In this document: piece by piece, positions 19,204 to 26,305 of the stretch
Position numbering within the stretch: the stretch's first letter is position 1
How the letters are laid out: every line of letters starts with the position of its first letter
From: Alphaproteobacteria bacterium
GTDB taxonomy: Bacteria; Pseudomonadota; Alphaproteobacteria; UBA828
Length of the DNA stretch: 64,000 nt
Reading direction: 5' to 3'
Assembly: GCA_022820945.1 (NCBI GenBank)
Contig: JAJEEP010000093.1
Location: forward strand, 25,232 to 89,231
Notes under the pieces: generated by a model
What the model was told of the DNA's origin: nothing
What the model saw: the letters and a program-made list of their open reading frames with translations, nothing else
The model's database searches: none
Position numbers and translations under genes: made by a program

Positions 19204-19536
19204 GCACGACGCGCACACCGCACGGGCACGGCGCCCGTGAGCCGGCGGCCTGAGCACGCCGAGGGAGAGGCTTCGACTAACCCGCCTTTCTCACTACGGT
19301 CATGGTCTGCGCGGCGCTGTCCGGCTGAGAGGGTAGGAACGGCGCGCAGCGCGATGTGGGGCATCGGGCAAGCGCCGTGACGCGCTCTGTCGGCCGGACA
19401 GCGCTGCCCTTCGGGTCGTGCCCAGGTGCCCGCCCGCGGCGTCGTGGGCCTCAACCGTATTCCCTGATGCGCTTTTCGGCCCGCTCCTGGCGGATAGAAC
19501 GCCTGGTCGCGACGCAGGCCGCGACCGTGGTGAGAA
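19204..19536 (+). other. Non-coding gap between potF and potG
   Basis: 333 bases without a credible gene. It contains an extended inverted repeat (separate entry). A GGCTGAGAGGGT string looks like part of a thiamine-pyrophosphate box, but the other conserved parts are missing. No convincing promoter for potG was seen. Confidence 0.6.
19311..19407 (+). promoter_or_regulatory. Long-range stem-loop between potF and potG
   Basis: Arms 19311-19328 and 19390-19407 pair over about 18 bp with a core of 12 perfect pairs (GCGCTGTCCGGC against GCCGGACAGCGC) and two G-U wobbles. The 61-base interior can form smaller hairpins. There is no T-run. It probably stabilises the 3' end of potF mRNA or dampens read-through to potGHI; this role is inferred from its place after a binding-protein gene. 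Confidence 0.6.
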
Positions 19537-20652
19537 ATGCGGGTTAACCCCGGCGGCGAGGCCGCCTTCCTCCGCATCGAGGGCGTCAGCAAGAGGTTCG
19601 GTAGCGTCACCGCCGTCGACGACGTCTCGCTCGACGTCGCGCGGGGCGAGTTTTTCGCCCTGCTCGGGCCCTCCGGCTGCGGCAAGACCACGCTGCTGCG
19701 CATGCTCGCAGGCTTCGAGACCCCGAGCGCCGGCGCCCTGCTACTCGACGGCGTGGACCTCGCCGCGCTGCCGCCTTACCGGCGGCCGGTCAACATGATG
19801 TTCCAGTCCTACGCGCTCTTCCCCCACATGAGCGTCGCCGGCAACGTCGCCTTCGGGCTGCGCCAGGACCGGATGCCCAGGGCCGAGATCGCGGCGCGGG
19901 TCGAGGAGGCGCTGGCGCTGGTCGAGCTCTCGCCGCTCGCGCGCCGCAGGCCGCATCAGCTCTCCGGCGGCCAGCGCCAGCGCGTGGCGCTCGCCCGCAG
20001 CCTGGTCAAGCGGCCCAAGCTCCTGCTGCTAGACGAGCCGCTCGCCGCGCTCGACAAGAAGCTCCGCGAGCAGACCCAGTTCGAGCTGATGGCGATCCAG
20101 CAGCGCGTCGGCATCACCTTCGTGATCGTGACCCACGATCAGGACGAGGCGATGACGGTCGCCGACCGCATCGCGGTGATGGAGGAGGGGCGCATCGCCC
20201 AGGTCGACACGCCGTCGGCGATTTACGAGGCGCCCCGCTCGCGCTACGTGGCCGAGTTCATCGGCGACGTGAACATCTTCGAAGGCCGCGCCAAGGCCGT
20301 GAACGGCAACGATCTGGCGGTCGAGCTCGCGGACGCACCGGACGACCTTGCGGCGCCGGCGCGCGCTGACGGCCCCGCGGCCGGCGATCCCGTGCTGCTC
20401 GCGGTGCGGCCGGAGAAGATCGAAATCGCACCGGAGCCGCTGCCGCCCGGCACCGCCAACGCGATGGCGGGCGAGGTGACCGAGATCGCCTATCTCGGCA
20501 GCGTCTCCACCTATCGCGTGCGCCTCGACAGCGGCAAGACGGTGGTCTCGACCCACACCAACCGCCTCCGCGACGGCGGCGCGGCCATCGACCGGGGCAC
20601 GCGGGTTCATCTCTCCTGGCCGGTCGAGGCGAGCATCCTGCTCCGCTCATGA
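19537..20652 (+). CDS. potG: Putrescine/spermidine ABC transporter ATPase
   Basis: The 371-residue ATPase has Walker A GPSGCGKTT, the Q-loop FQSYALFPHM, signature LSGGQRQRVALARS, Walker B LLLLDEPLAALD and a C-terminal TOBE domain from about residue 285. This is the layout of PotA/PotG. The stop overlaps the potH start (ATGA). It energises the PotH-PotI membrane channel. Symbol potG is chosen over potA because of the putrescine-type neighbourhood. Confidence 0.92.
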   Translation: MRVNPGGEAAFLRIEGVSKRFGSVTAVDDVSLDVARGEFFALLGPSGCGKTTLLRMLAGFETPSAGALLLDGVDLAALPPYRRPVNMMFQSYALFPHMSVAGNVAFGLRQDRMPRAEIAARVEEALALVELSPLARRRPHQLSGGQRQRVALARSLVKRPKLLLLDEPLAALDKKLREQTQFELMAIQQRVGITFVIVTHDQDEAMTVADRIAVMEEGRIAQVDTPSAIYEAPRSRYVAEFIGDVNIFEGRAKAVNGNDLAVELADAPDDLAAPARADGPAAGDPVLLAVRPEKIEIAPEPLPPGTANAMAGEVTEIAYLGSVSTYRVRLDSGKTVVSTHTNRLRDGGAAIDRGTRVHLSWPVEASILLRS

Positions 20653-21581
20653 GCGCCAAGAGCGAGCCGAATCCCCGCCGGCAGCGTACGGGCCGGGGGC
20701 TGCTCGGGCGCGGCTCGGTGATCGCGAGCCCCTATCTCTGGTTGCTCTTCTTCTTCCTCGTGCCGTTCGCCATCGTGCTCAAGATCAGCGTGGCCGAGGT
20801 CCAGCTGGCGATCCCGCCCTACACGCCGCTCTTCGCCTGGCCCGAGGGCGGCTCCCTGGAGCTCTTCGCGATCGGCGACAACTACCTGCTCCTGATCGAG
20901 GACAGCCTCTACATCCGCGCCTACGCGAACAGTTTGAAGATCGCGGCGATCTCCACCGCGCTCGCGCTGCTGGTGGGCTTCCCCATCGCCTATGCCATGG
21001 CCCGCGCCCCCCGCGCCTGGCAGGCGACCCTGGTGATGATGGTGATCCTGCCGTTCTGGACCTCGTTCCTGATCCGGGTCTACGCCTGGATCGGCATCCT
21101 CAAGAACGAGGGGATGCTGAACGGGGTGCTTCGCTGGATCGGCGTGATCGACAAGCCGCTGGTGATTCTGAACACCGACATCGCGGTCTACATCGGCATC
21201 GTTTACTCCTACCTGCCGTTCATGGTCCTGCCGCTCTACGCCAACCTGGTGCGGATGGACCGCTCGCTGCTGGAGGCCGCGGCCGACCTCGGCTGCCGCC
21301 CGGCCGGTGCGTTCTGGAAGATCACGGTGCCGCTGGCGCGGCCCGGTATCGTCGCCGGCTGCTTCTTGGTGTTCATCCCGGCGGTCGGCGAGTTCGTGAT
21401 TCCCGACCTGCTCGGCGGCTCCGGCACTCTGATGATCGGGCGTGTCCTCTGGACCGAGTTCTTCAGCAACCGCGACTGGCCGGTGGCCTCGGCGGTCGCC
21501 GTGATCCTGCTCTTGGTGCTGATCGTGCCCATCGTACTGTTCCAGCGCCACCAGCAACGCCAGCGCGAGGCGGACGCCTGA
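20649..21581 (+). CDS. potH: Polyamine ABC transporter permease, PotH/PotB-like
   Basis: The 310-residue membrane protein has about six transmembrane helices and the EAA coupling motif EAAADLGCRPAGAFWKITVP that docks onto the ATPase. The long periplasmic stretch after helix 1 is typical of the first of the two permeases in Pot operons. Start and stop overlap potG and potI. Confidence 0.92.
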   Translation: MSAKSEPNPRRQRTGRGLLGRGSVIASPYLWLLFFFLVPFAIVLKISVAEVQLAIPPYTPLFAWPEGGSLELFAIGDNYLLLIEDSLYIRAYANSLKIAAISTALALLVGFPIAYAMARAPRAWQATLVMMVILPFWTSFLIRVYAWIGILKNEGMLNGVLRWIGVIDKPLVILNTDIAVYIGIVYSYLPFMVLPLYANLVRMDRSLLEAAADLGCRPAGAFWKITVPLARPGIVAGCFLVFIPAVGEFVIPDLLGGSGTLMIGRVLWTEFFSNRDWPVASAVAVILLLVLIVPIVLFQRHQQRQREADA

Positions 21582-22393
21582 TGCGGCGGGGGCTCAGCGG
21601 GGTCAACCTGGTGGCGCTCACTCTGGGCTTCGCCTTCCTCTACATCCCGATCCTTCTGCTCATCGTCTACTCCTTCAACGAATCCAAGCTCGTGACCGTC
21701 TGGGCCGGGTTCTCCACCAAGTGGTACGCCGCGATGGTGCAGAACGAGCTGCTGCTCGACGCTGCCTGGATGACACTGAAGGTCGCCTTCGTCTCTTCCA
21801 GCGTGGCGCTGGTGCTCGGCACGTTTGCAGGGCTTGCGCTGGCCCGGCTCGGGCGCTTCCCCGGCCGCACGCTGTTCTCAGGGATGGTCTACGCGCCGCT
21901 GGTCATGCCGGAGGTCATCACCGGCCTCTCCATGCTGCTGCTCTTCGTCGCGCTCTCCTGGGCGCGCGGCTACTGGACCGTGACGATCGCCCACATCACC
22001 TTCTCGATGGCCTATGTGGCGGTGGTGGTGCAGTCGCGGCTGCTCACCATGGACCGCTCGCTGGAGGAAGCGGCGATGGACCTGGGTGCGCCGCCGGTCA
22101 AGACCTTCTTCGCGGTGACGCTGCCGATCATCAGCCCGGCGCTGGTAGCCGGCTGGCTGCTGGCGTTCACGCTCTCCCTCGACGACCTCGTGATCGCGTC
22201 GTTCACCAGCGGTCCCGGCTCGACGACGCTGCCGATGAAGATTTATTCCCAGGTGCGCTTGGGCGTGACGCCGGAGATCAACGCGGTCTCCACGGTGCTG
22301 GTGGGGATCGTCGCCACCGGCGTCATCGCCGCTAGCCTCATCAACAAGCGCGCCATGGTGATTCGCGAGCGGGAGGCGCAGGCTGCCACGTAG
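21581..22393 (+). CDS. potI: Polyamine ABC transporter permease, PotI/PotC-like
   Basis: The 270-residue membrane protein has six predicted helices and the coupling motif EAAMDLGAPPVKTFFAVTLP. TLSLDDLVIASFTSGPGSTTLP is typical of PotC/PotI permeases (given here as two overlapping blocks, TLSLDDLVIASF and TSGPGSTTLP). It overlaps potH by one base and closes the pot operon. Composition drops sharply to AT-rich right after its stop. Confidence 0.92.
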   Translation: MRRGLSGVNLVALTLGFAFLYIPILLLIVYSFNESKLVTVWAGFSTKWYAAMVQNELLLDAAWMTLKVAFVSSSVALVLGTFAGLALARLGRFPGRTLFSGMVYAPLVMPEVITGLSMLLLFVALSWARGYWTVTIAHITFSMAYVAVVVQSRLLTMDRSLEEAAMDLGAPPVKTFFAVTLPIISPALVAGWLLAFTLSLDDLVIASFTSGPGSTTLPMKIYSQVRLGVTPEINAVSTVLVGIVATGVIAASLINKRAMVIREREAQAAT

Positions 22394-22446
22394 AGCGCAT
22401 CTTCAGTTAGAGTATCCTCATAGGGTTTGGCGGAGTTCCACCACGG

Positions 22447-22512
22447 GTGCCTACTGTTCCTCAATGCCCAAATTGCGACCAAGGAGACGTTGCAAAGACA
22501 ACTACGCATTGA
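22447..22512 (+). pseudogene. Possible zinc-ribbon N-terminal remnant
   Basis: From GTG 22447 the frame reads VPTVPQCPNCDQGDVAKTTT-His and then stops. The CxxC followed by a DVxK-like stretch resembles the first zinc-ribbon half of some transposases and small zinc-binding proteins. Without the second CxxC the identity is unproven. If real, it is a broken gene left at the left edge of the low-GC island. Confidence 0.25.
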
Positions 22513-22590
22513 ATTCGTCACTCTTATGGCCATTTGGATTTCAATTCTGTATCATCTTTGGGTGATCGTAAAATTCTGACGAAAAAAACC

Positions 22591-23556
22591 ATGCCTAAAG
22601 CCATCTTTTCAGAAATTAATCTTGACAAGTGCGCACTATATGGCTGTTTATCCGAACTTCAGATCAGTCATATTATTCCCAGCTTTATGATCCGATGGTT
22701 TAAGGATAGCTCTGCCACCGGTCATATTCGGTTCGGCGAGAATCCTAACGTTCGTGTTCAAGACGGCCCTAAGGCTCGCATGTTGTGTCAGGAGTGCGAA
22801 CAATTATTTTCGAATTGGGAGAAAGAATTTGCCGAGAAATGCTTTGAGCCGATTTGTGATGGACGTGCACATGAGATACAGTATACAGCTTGGATGCTAA
22901 AAGCTACAACGTCAATTTCATGGCGAGTCTTGTTTGCGTTCGACGCCATTAATGAACTCTCAGAGTTTCCCACAGCAGTTCGTGAGGAGGTCGTAGCCGC
23001 CCTTGATGAATGGAAACGATTTCTATTGAATGACCAGCAATGCACGGATCGCTTCGGGCAACACATGCTGTTGGTTGACTTGCTAGACTGCGCCACCATT
23101 GCCAACGTTCCGCACAACATCAACCGATATCTTACTCGCACAATAGACTGCGATGTAGCACATAATGGCGAATCTGCATTTGCGTATACAAAGATGGGTC
23201 GATTCATGCTTTTCAGCTTTGTTGACATGGACGATGCTCACCTTTGGGAGGGAACTAAACTGAATTCCAAGAATGGGTTACTTGGAGAAGGTGACAAATC
23301 ACTACCGCCTGAACTGTTGAGCTACATCTTCAATCGTGCTAAGTCTGTTGCAAACACATACTCGCAGATTTCAGAATTCCAGCAGGAAAAAATTCTACAG
23401 TCCTATGGGAAGAATCCTTCTCGTGTGTCCGCGAGCGAAACACTATGTGCAGTGAATCAGGATGTACTTCTATTCGGAAAACGGAGCGCCTTTGAAGCGA
23501 CGCAGCCCAAGTCTAAGCCCCATTTGGAACAGGACATCAAGAAAAAGCGCAATTGA
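22591..23556 (+). CDS. HNH-like zinc-binding protein of unknown function in a low-GC island
   Basis: I do not recognise a named gene. The 321-residue product from ATG 22591 (in-frame TTG at 22534 also possible) has C14-x4-C19, then SHIIP (His27), and LCQEC (Cys66, Cys69) followed by an amphipathic helix. This C-C-HIIP-CxxC layout is that of HNH/treble-clef endonucleases, though the first pair is spaced CALYGC rather than CxxC. The remaining 240 residues are helical-looking with no clear motif and end Lys-rich. Base composition and codon use (many A/T-ending codons) differ from all neighbours, so recent transfer is likely. A defence or mobile-element role is speculation. Confidence 0.7.
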   Translation: MPKAIFSEINLDKCALYGCLSELQISHIIPSFMIRWFKDSSATGHIRFGENPNVRVQDGPKARMLCQECEQLFSNWEKEFAEKCFEPICDGRAHEIQYTAWMLKATTSISWRVLFAFDAINELSEFPTAVREEVVAALDEWKRFLLNDQQCTDRFGQHMLLVDLLDCATIANVPHNINRYLTRTIDCDVAHNGESAFAYTKMGRFMLFSFVDMDDAHLWEGTKLNSKNGLLGEGDKSLPPELLSYIFNRAKSVANTYSQISEFQQEKILQSYGKNPSRVSASETLCAVNQDVLLFGKRSAFEATQPKSKPHLEQDIKKKRN

Positions 23557-23593
23557 TGCACCTCTCTGTAAGTGGGTCTGCTGCGCTAGCTGC

Positions 23594-24907
23594 TTAAAGG
23601 CGGTCGCGGAGCGCGCCGTACGCGAGCGCGAGCGCGAGCGTCGGCCAGCGCAGGAAGCGGCCGCCGGGGAAAGGCGGCTGCGGCAGCCGCGCGAAGACAT
23701 CGAAGCGCTCGAACGTGCCGGCGATGGCCTCGGCGATGAGCGCGCCACCCAGCGTTGCCAGCGCCACGCCGTGGCCGGAGTATCCCTGCCCGTAGTAGAG
23801 CCCGCCAGCGAGCCGGCCGATGCTCGGCATCCGGGTCCGCGTGATGGCGAGCGTGCCGCCCCACACGTGATCGACGCTCACATCGGCGAGCTGGGGAAAG
23901 ATGCGCAACATGCACCGCCGCACGAGCGGGCCGGGGTCGGCAGGGAGGCGACTGCTCGCGGTTTCCCCGCCGCCGAAGAGGAGCCGCCCATCGGCCGAGA
24001 GGCGAAAGTAGTTCACCACGAAGCGCGTATCCACCACGGCAACGTCATTGGGGATCAAGGCGCGGGCACGCTCTTCGCCGAGCGGCTCCGTCGCCAGGAT
24101 GAAATTGTTGATCGGCATGACGCGGTGGCCAAAGCCGGGGTCCAGTGCATCGAGATAGCCGTTGCAGGCGAGCACCGCCGCATCCGCCGTGACCGTGTGC
24201 GGCCCGGCTGTGACCGTGCAGGGCGCGCCCGGCGCAAGCCCGGTGACCGGCGTCCCCTCGTGGATATCGACTCCCGCTTCGGACGCCGCACGGGCGAGGC
24301 CCCGCGCATAATCGAGGGGGTGCAGGTGGCCCGCGCCCCGATCCAGAAGGCCTCCGTGGAAATCCTCCGACGCCACCTCGGTACGGAGGGCGGCGCGATC
24401 CAGAACCTCGATCCGGTCGTAACCGTAGCGGGCGTTGAGGTGGGCGGCTTCGTGCGCGAGCGCGCGAGCGTGGCGGGGCCGGTGGGCGGCGATGGCGATG
24501 CCGGGCTTCAGGTCGCATTCGATTCCGTGGCGGGCGATGCGATCGCGCACGAGCGCCTTCGCCTCCTCGGCAAGCAACCAGAGAAGTCGCGCCCGCTCCC
24601 CGCCAAGCTCGCGCTCCAACGTGGGCTGATCGCGTCGGTGCCCGCTGCCGAGCTGTCCGCCGTTGCGGCCGGAGGCGCCGTTGCCGACGCGCCGCGCCTC
24701 AAGCAGGACCACGCGGTGGCCGCGCTCGGCAAGGTGAAGCGCGCAGGAAAGCCCAGTATAGCCGCCACCGATGACGCAGACGTCCGTACGCAGGTCATCC
24801 TTGAGCACAGGCCATGTCGGGTGCGTCCGCGCGCTTGCCTCGTACCAGGTGGGCGCTTCGCCGTCGTGCTGGGCGTAGCGGCTGTCCCGTCCCGCAGCGC
24901 CCATCAC
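23594..24907 (-). CDS. puuB: FAD-dependent gamma-glutamylputrescine oxidase-like protein
   Basis: The 437-residue flavoprotein is a DAO/OrdL-type amine oxidase. It has the N-terminal Rossmann motif VIGGGYTGLSCALHLAERGH, the GRNGGQ motif and the C-terminal GYSGHGVA segment that closes around FAD. The start overlaps the stop of puuA, and the pair sits next to a polyamine importer. The inferred reaction is oxidation of gamma-glutamylputrescine to the aldehyde. PuuC and PuuD are not in the window, so the pathway is incomplete here. Confidence 0.85.
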   Translation of the reverse strand: MMGAAGRDSRYAQHDGEAPTWYEASARTHPTWPVLKDDLRTDVCVIGGGYTGLSCALHLAERGHRVVLLEARRVGNGASGRNGGQLGSGHRRDQPTLERELGGERARLLWLLAEEAKALVRDRIARHGIECDLKPGIAIAAHRPRHARALAHEAAHLNARYGYDRIEVLDRAALRTEVASEDFHGGLLDRGAGHLHPLDYARGLARAASEAGVDIHEGTPVTGLAPGAPCTVTAGPHTVTADAAVLACNGYLDALDPGFGHRVMPINNFILATEPLGEERARALIPNDVAVVDTRFVVNYFRLSADGRLLFGGGETASSRLPADPGPLVRRCMLRIFPQLADVSVDHVWGGTLAITRTRMPSIGRLAGGLYYGQGYSGHGVALATLGGALIAEAIAGTFERFDVFARLPQPPFPGGRFLRWPTLALALAYGALRDRL

Positions 24908-26262
24908 ACGGCGAGCAAGAGGAACTTGCGCTCCCAGGAGCTCACGACGCGCAGGTAGGCGTCGTATTCCGCCCGCACCACCTCGCTGAATCCCTTGACG
25001 AAGAGATCGCCGAACGAGGCGTGAGCCTCTTCCGAGGCCTCGAACTGTTCGAGCGCGGTCCTGAGGTCGAGCGGCAGGGTCTCGAACTCACTGGTCTCTT
25101 CGCCCTCCACGGGCGGAGAGGGTTCCAGCCCTTGTGTCATGCCCAGATAACCGGCAGCCAGCGTGGCGGCGATGGTGAGGTAGGGGTTCGTGTCGGAGCC
25201 GGGCAGGCGGTTCTCGACCCGGCGGTTCCGAGGCGGCGCATCCGGCACGCGCAGCCCGGCGATGCGGTTGTCGTAGCCCCAGCCGACGTTGAACGGCTTG
25301 CTCGCGCCGAAGCGGAGCCTGCGGAAGGAGTTGACGTTGGGTGCCATGAGCGGCGTGAACGCGGGCAGGAAGCGCTGCAGACCGCCGAGGTAGTGGCGGA
25401 ATGCCGCCGACTCCGCCCCGTCCTCGTCCGAGAACAGCGGCCTGCGCTCCGCGCCCTCGTAGACCGACTGGTGCACGTGCATGGCGCTGCCCGGCTCGCT
25501 CTGCATCGGCTTCGCCATGAAGGTCGCGTAGAAGCCGTGGCGCTGAGCCGTCTGGCGCACCGTGCGCTTGAAGACGAACACCTGGTCGGCAAGCCGCAGC
25601 GCCTCGCCGTGGCGGAAGTTGATCTCGACCTGCCCGGCCCCGCTCTCGTGATTGAGCGTGTCGATGTCAAGCTCCTGTTCCTCGCAGTAGTCGTAGAGGT
25701 CCACGAAGAAGGGGTCGAACTCGTTGACCGCGTCGATGCCGAACTCCTGCCGCCCTGCCTCGCGCCGGCCGGAGGCGCCGATGGGAGGCTTGAGCGGTTG
25801 GTCAGGATCAGTGTTCCTCTCCACCAGATAGAACTCGATCTCCGGCGCGATGACCGGGTGCCAGCCGCGCTCCGCGAAGCGCTCCAGCAGGCTCGCGAGC
25901 ACGCGGCGGGAGTAGAACGGCGAGTGTCCACCGTCGCGCAGCACGCAATCCGCAATAATCTGCGCCGTGGGCTCGTCGTACCAGGGCACCAGGGTGAGCG
26001 TCGCGGGGTCCGGCTCCAGCACGAAGTCGCCGTCGCTCACGTCGATGGAGACGGCGCCCGGCGGCGGGAAGTCGCCGGTGAGCGTGTGGACGAGGACGTT
26101 CTTGGGCAGCCGGTGCTGGCCGCCGGCGAGCCCCTCGATGAACTTGTCCATGGGCAGAATCTTGCCGCGCGGCACGCCCGCGAGGTCAGGCACGATGCAC
26201 TCGACCTCGACAATGTTCCGCTCTTTGAGCCAGGCCTCGATCGCCCGGTGTCCGTCGCTCAT
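24904..26262 (-). CDS. puuA: Glutamine synthetase-like gamma-glutamylputrescine synthetase
   Basis: The 452-residue protein belongs to the type I-like glutamine synthetase superfamily in its PuuA branch. It has the beta-grasp N-terminus with VPDLAGVPRGK, the metal/ATP region PEIEFYLV, HESGAGQVEIN, the FMAKPM block and NRRVENRLPGSDTNPYL. It would ligate glutamate to putrescine with ATP. It is translationally coupled to puuB. True GlnA differs in length and in its adenylylation loop, which is not seen here. Confidence 0.86.
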   Translation of the reverse strand: MSDGHRAIEAWLKERNIVEVECIVPDLAGVPRGKILPMDKFIEGLAGGQHRLPKNVLVHTLTGDFPPPGAVSIDVSDGDFVLEPDPATLTLVPWYDEPTAQIIADCVLRDGGHSPFYSRRVLASLLERFAERGWHPVIAPEIEFYLVERNTDPDQPLKPPIGASGRREAGRQEFGIDAVNEFDPFFVDLYDYCEEQELDIDTLNHESGAGQVEINFRHGEALRLADQVFVFKRTVRQTAQRHGFYATFMAKPMQSEPGSAMHVHQSVYEGAERRPLFSDEDGAESAAFRHYLGGLQRFLPAFTPLMAPNVNSFRRLRFGASKPFNVGWGYDNRIAGLRVPDAPPRNRRVENRLPGSDTNPYLTIAATLAAGYLGMTQGLEPSPPVEGEETSEFETLPLDLRTALEQFEASEEAHASFGDLFVKGFSEVVRAEYDAYLRVVSSWERKFLLLAV

Positions 26263-26305
26263 GCGTCCTCTCCGACCCCCATATTGGCTCGCGAAGGGCT
26301 AATTT

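Larger units (their letters stand above)
22394..23593. other. Low-GC island between potI and puuB
   Basis: From just after the potI stop to just before the puuB stop the sequence turns AT-rich (around 45% G+C by eye against two-thirds in the neighbours), with AAAAAAA and TTATTTT-type runs. It holds one long gene and separates two parts of the putrescine gene set. No integrase, tRNA or clear terminal repeats were found. Boundaries are judged from composition and are approximate. Confidence 0.75.

Noticed and set aside
19321..19340. GGCTGAGAGGG string suggesting a TPP riboswitch before potG
   Set aside because: Only the CTGAGA part is present; the matching ACCC/CCTGAT and GCGTAGGGA parts are missing, and the gene is not thiamine-related.
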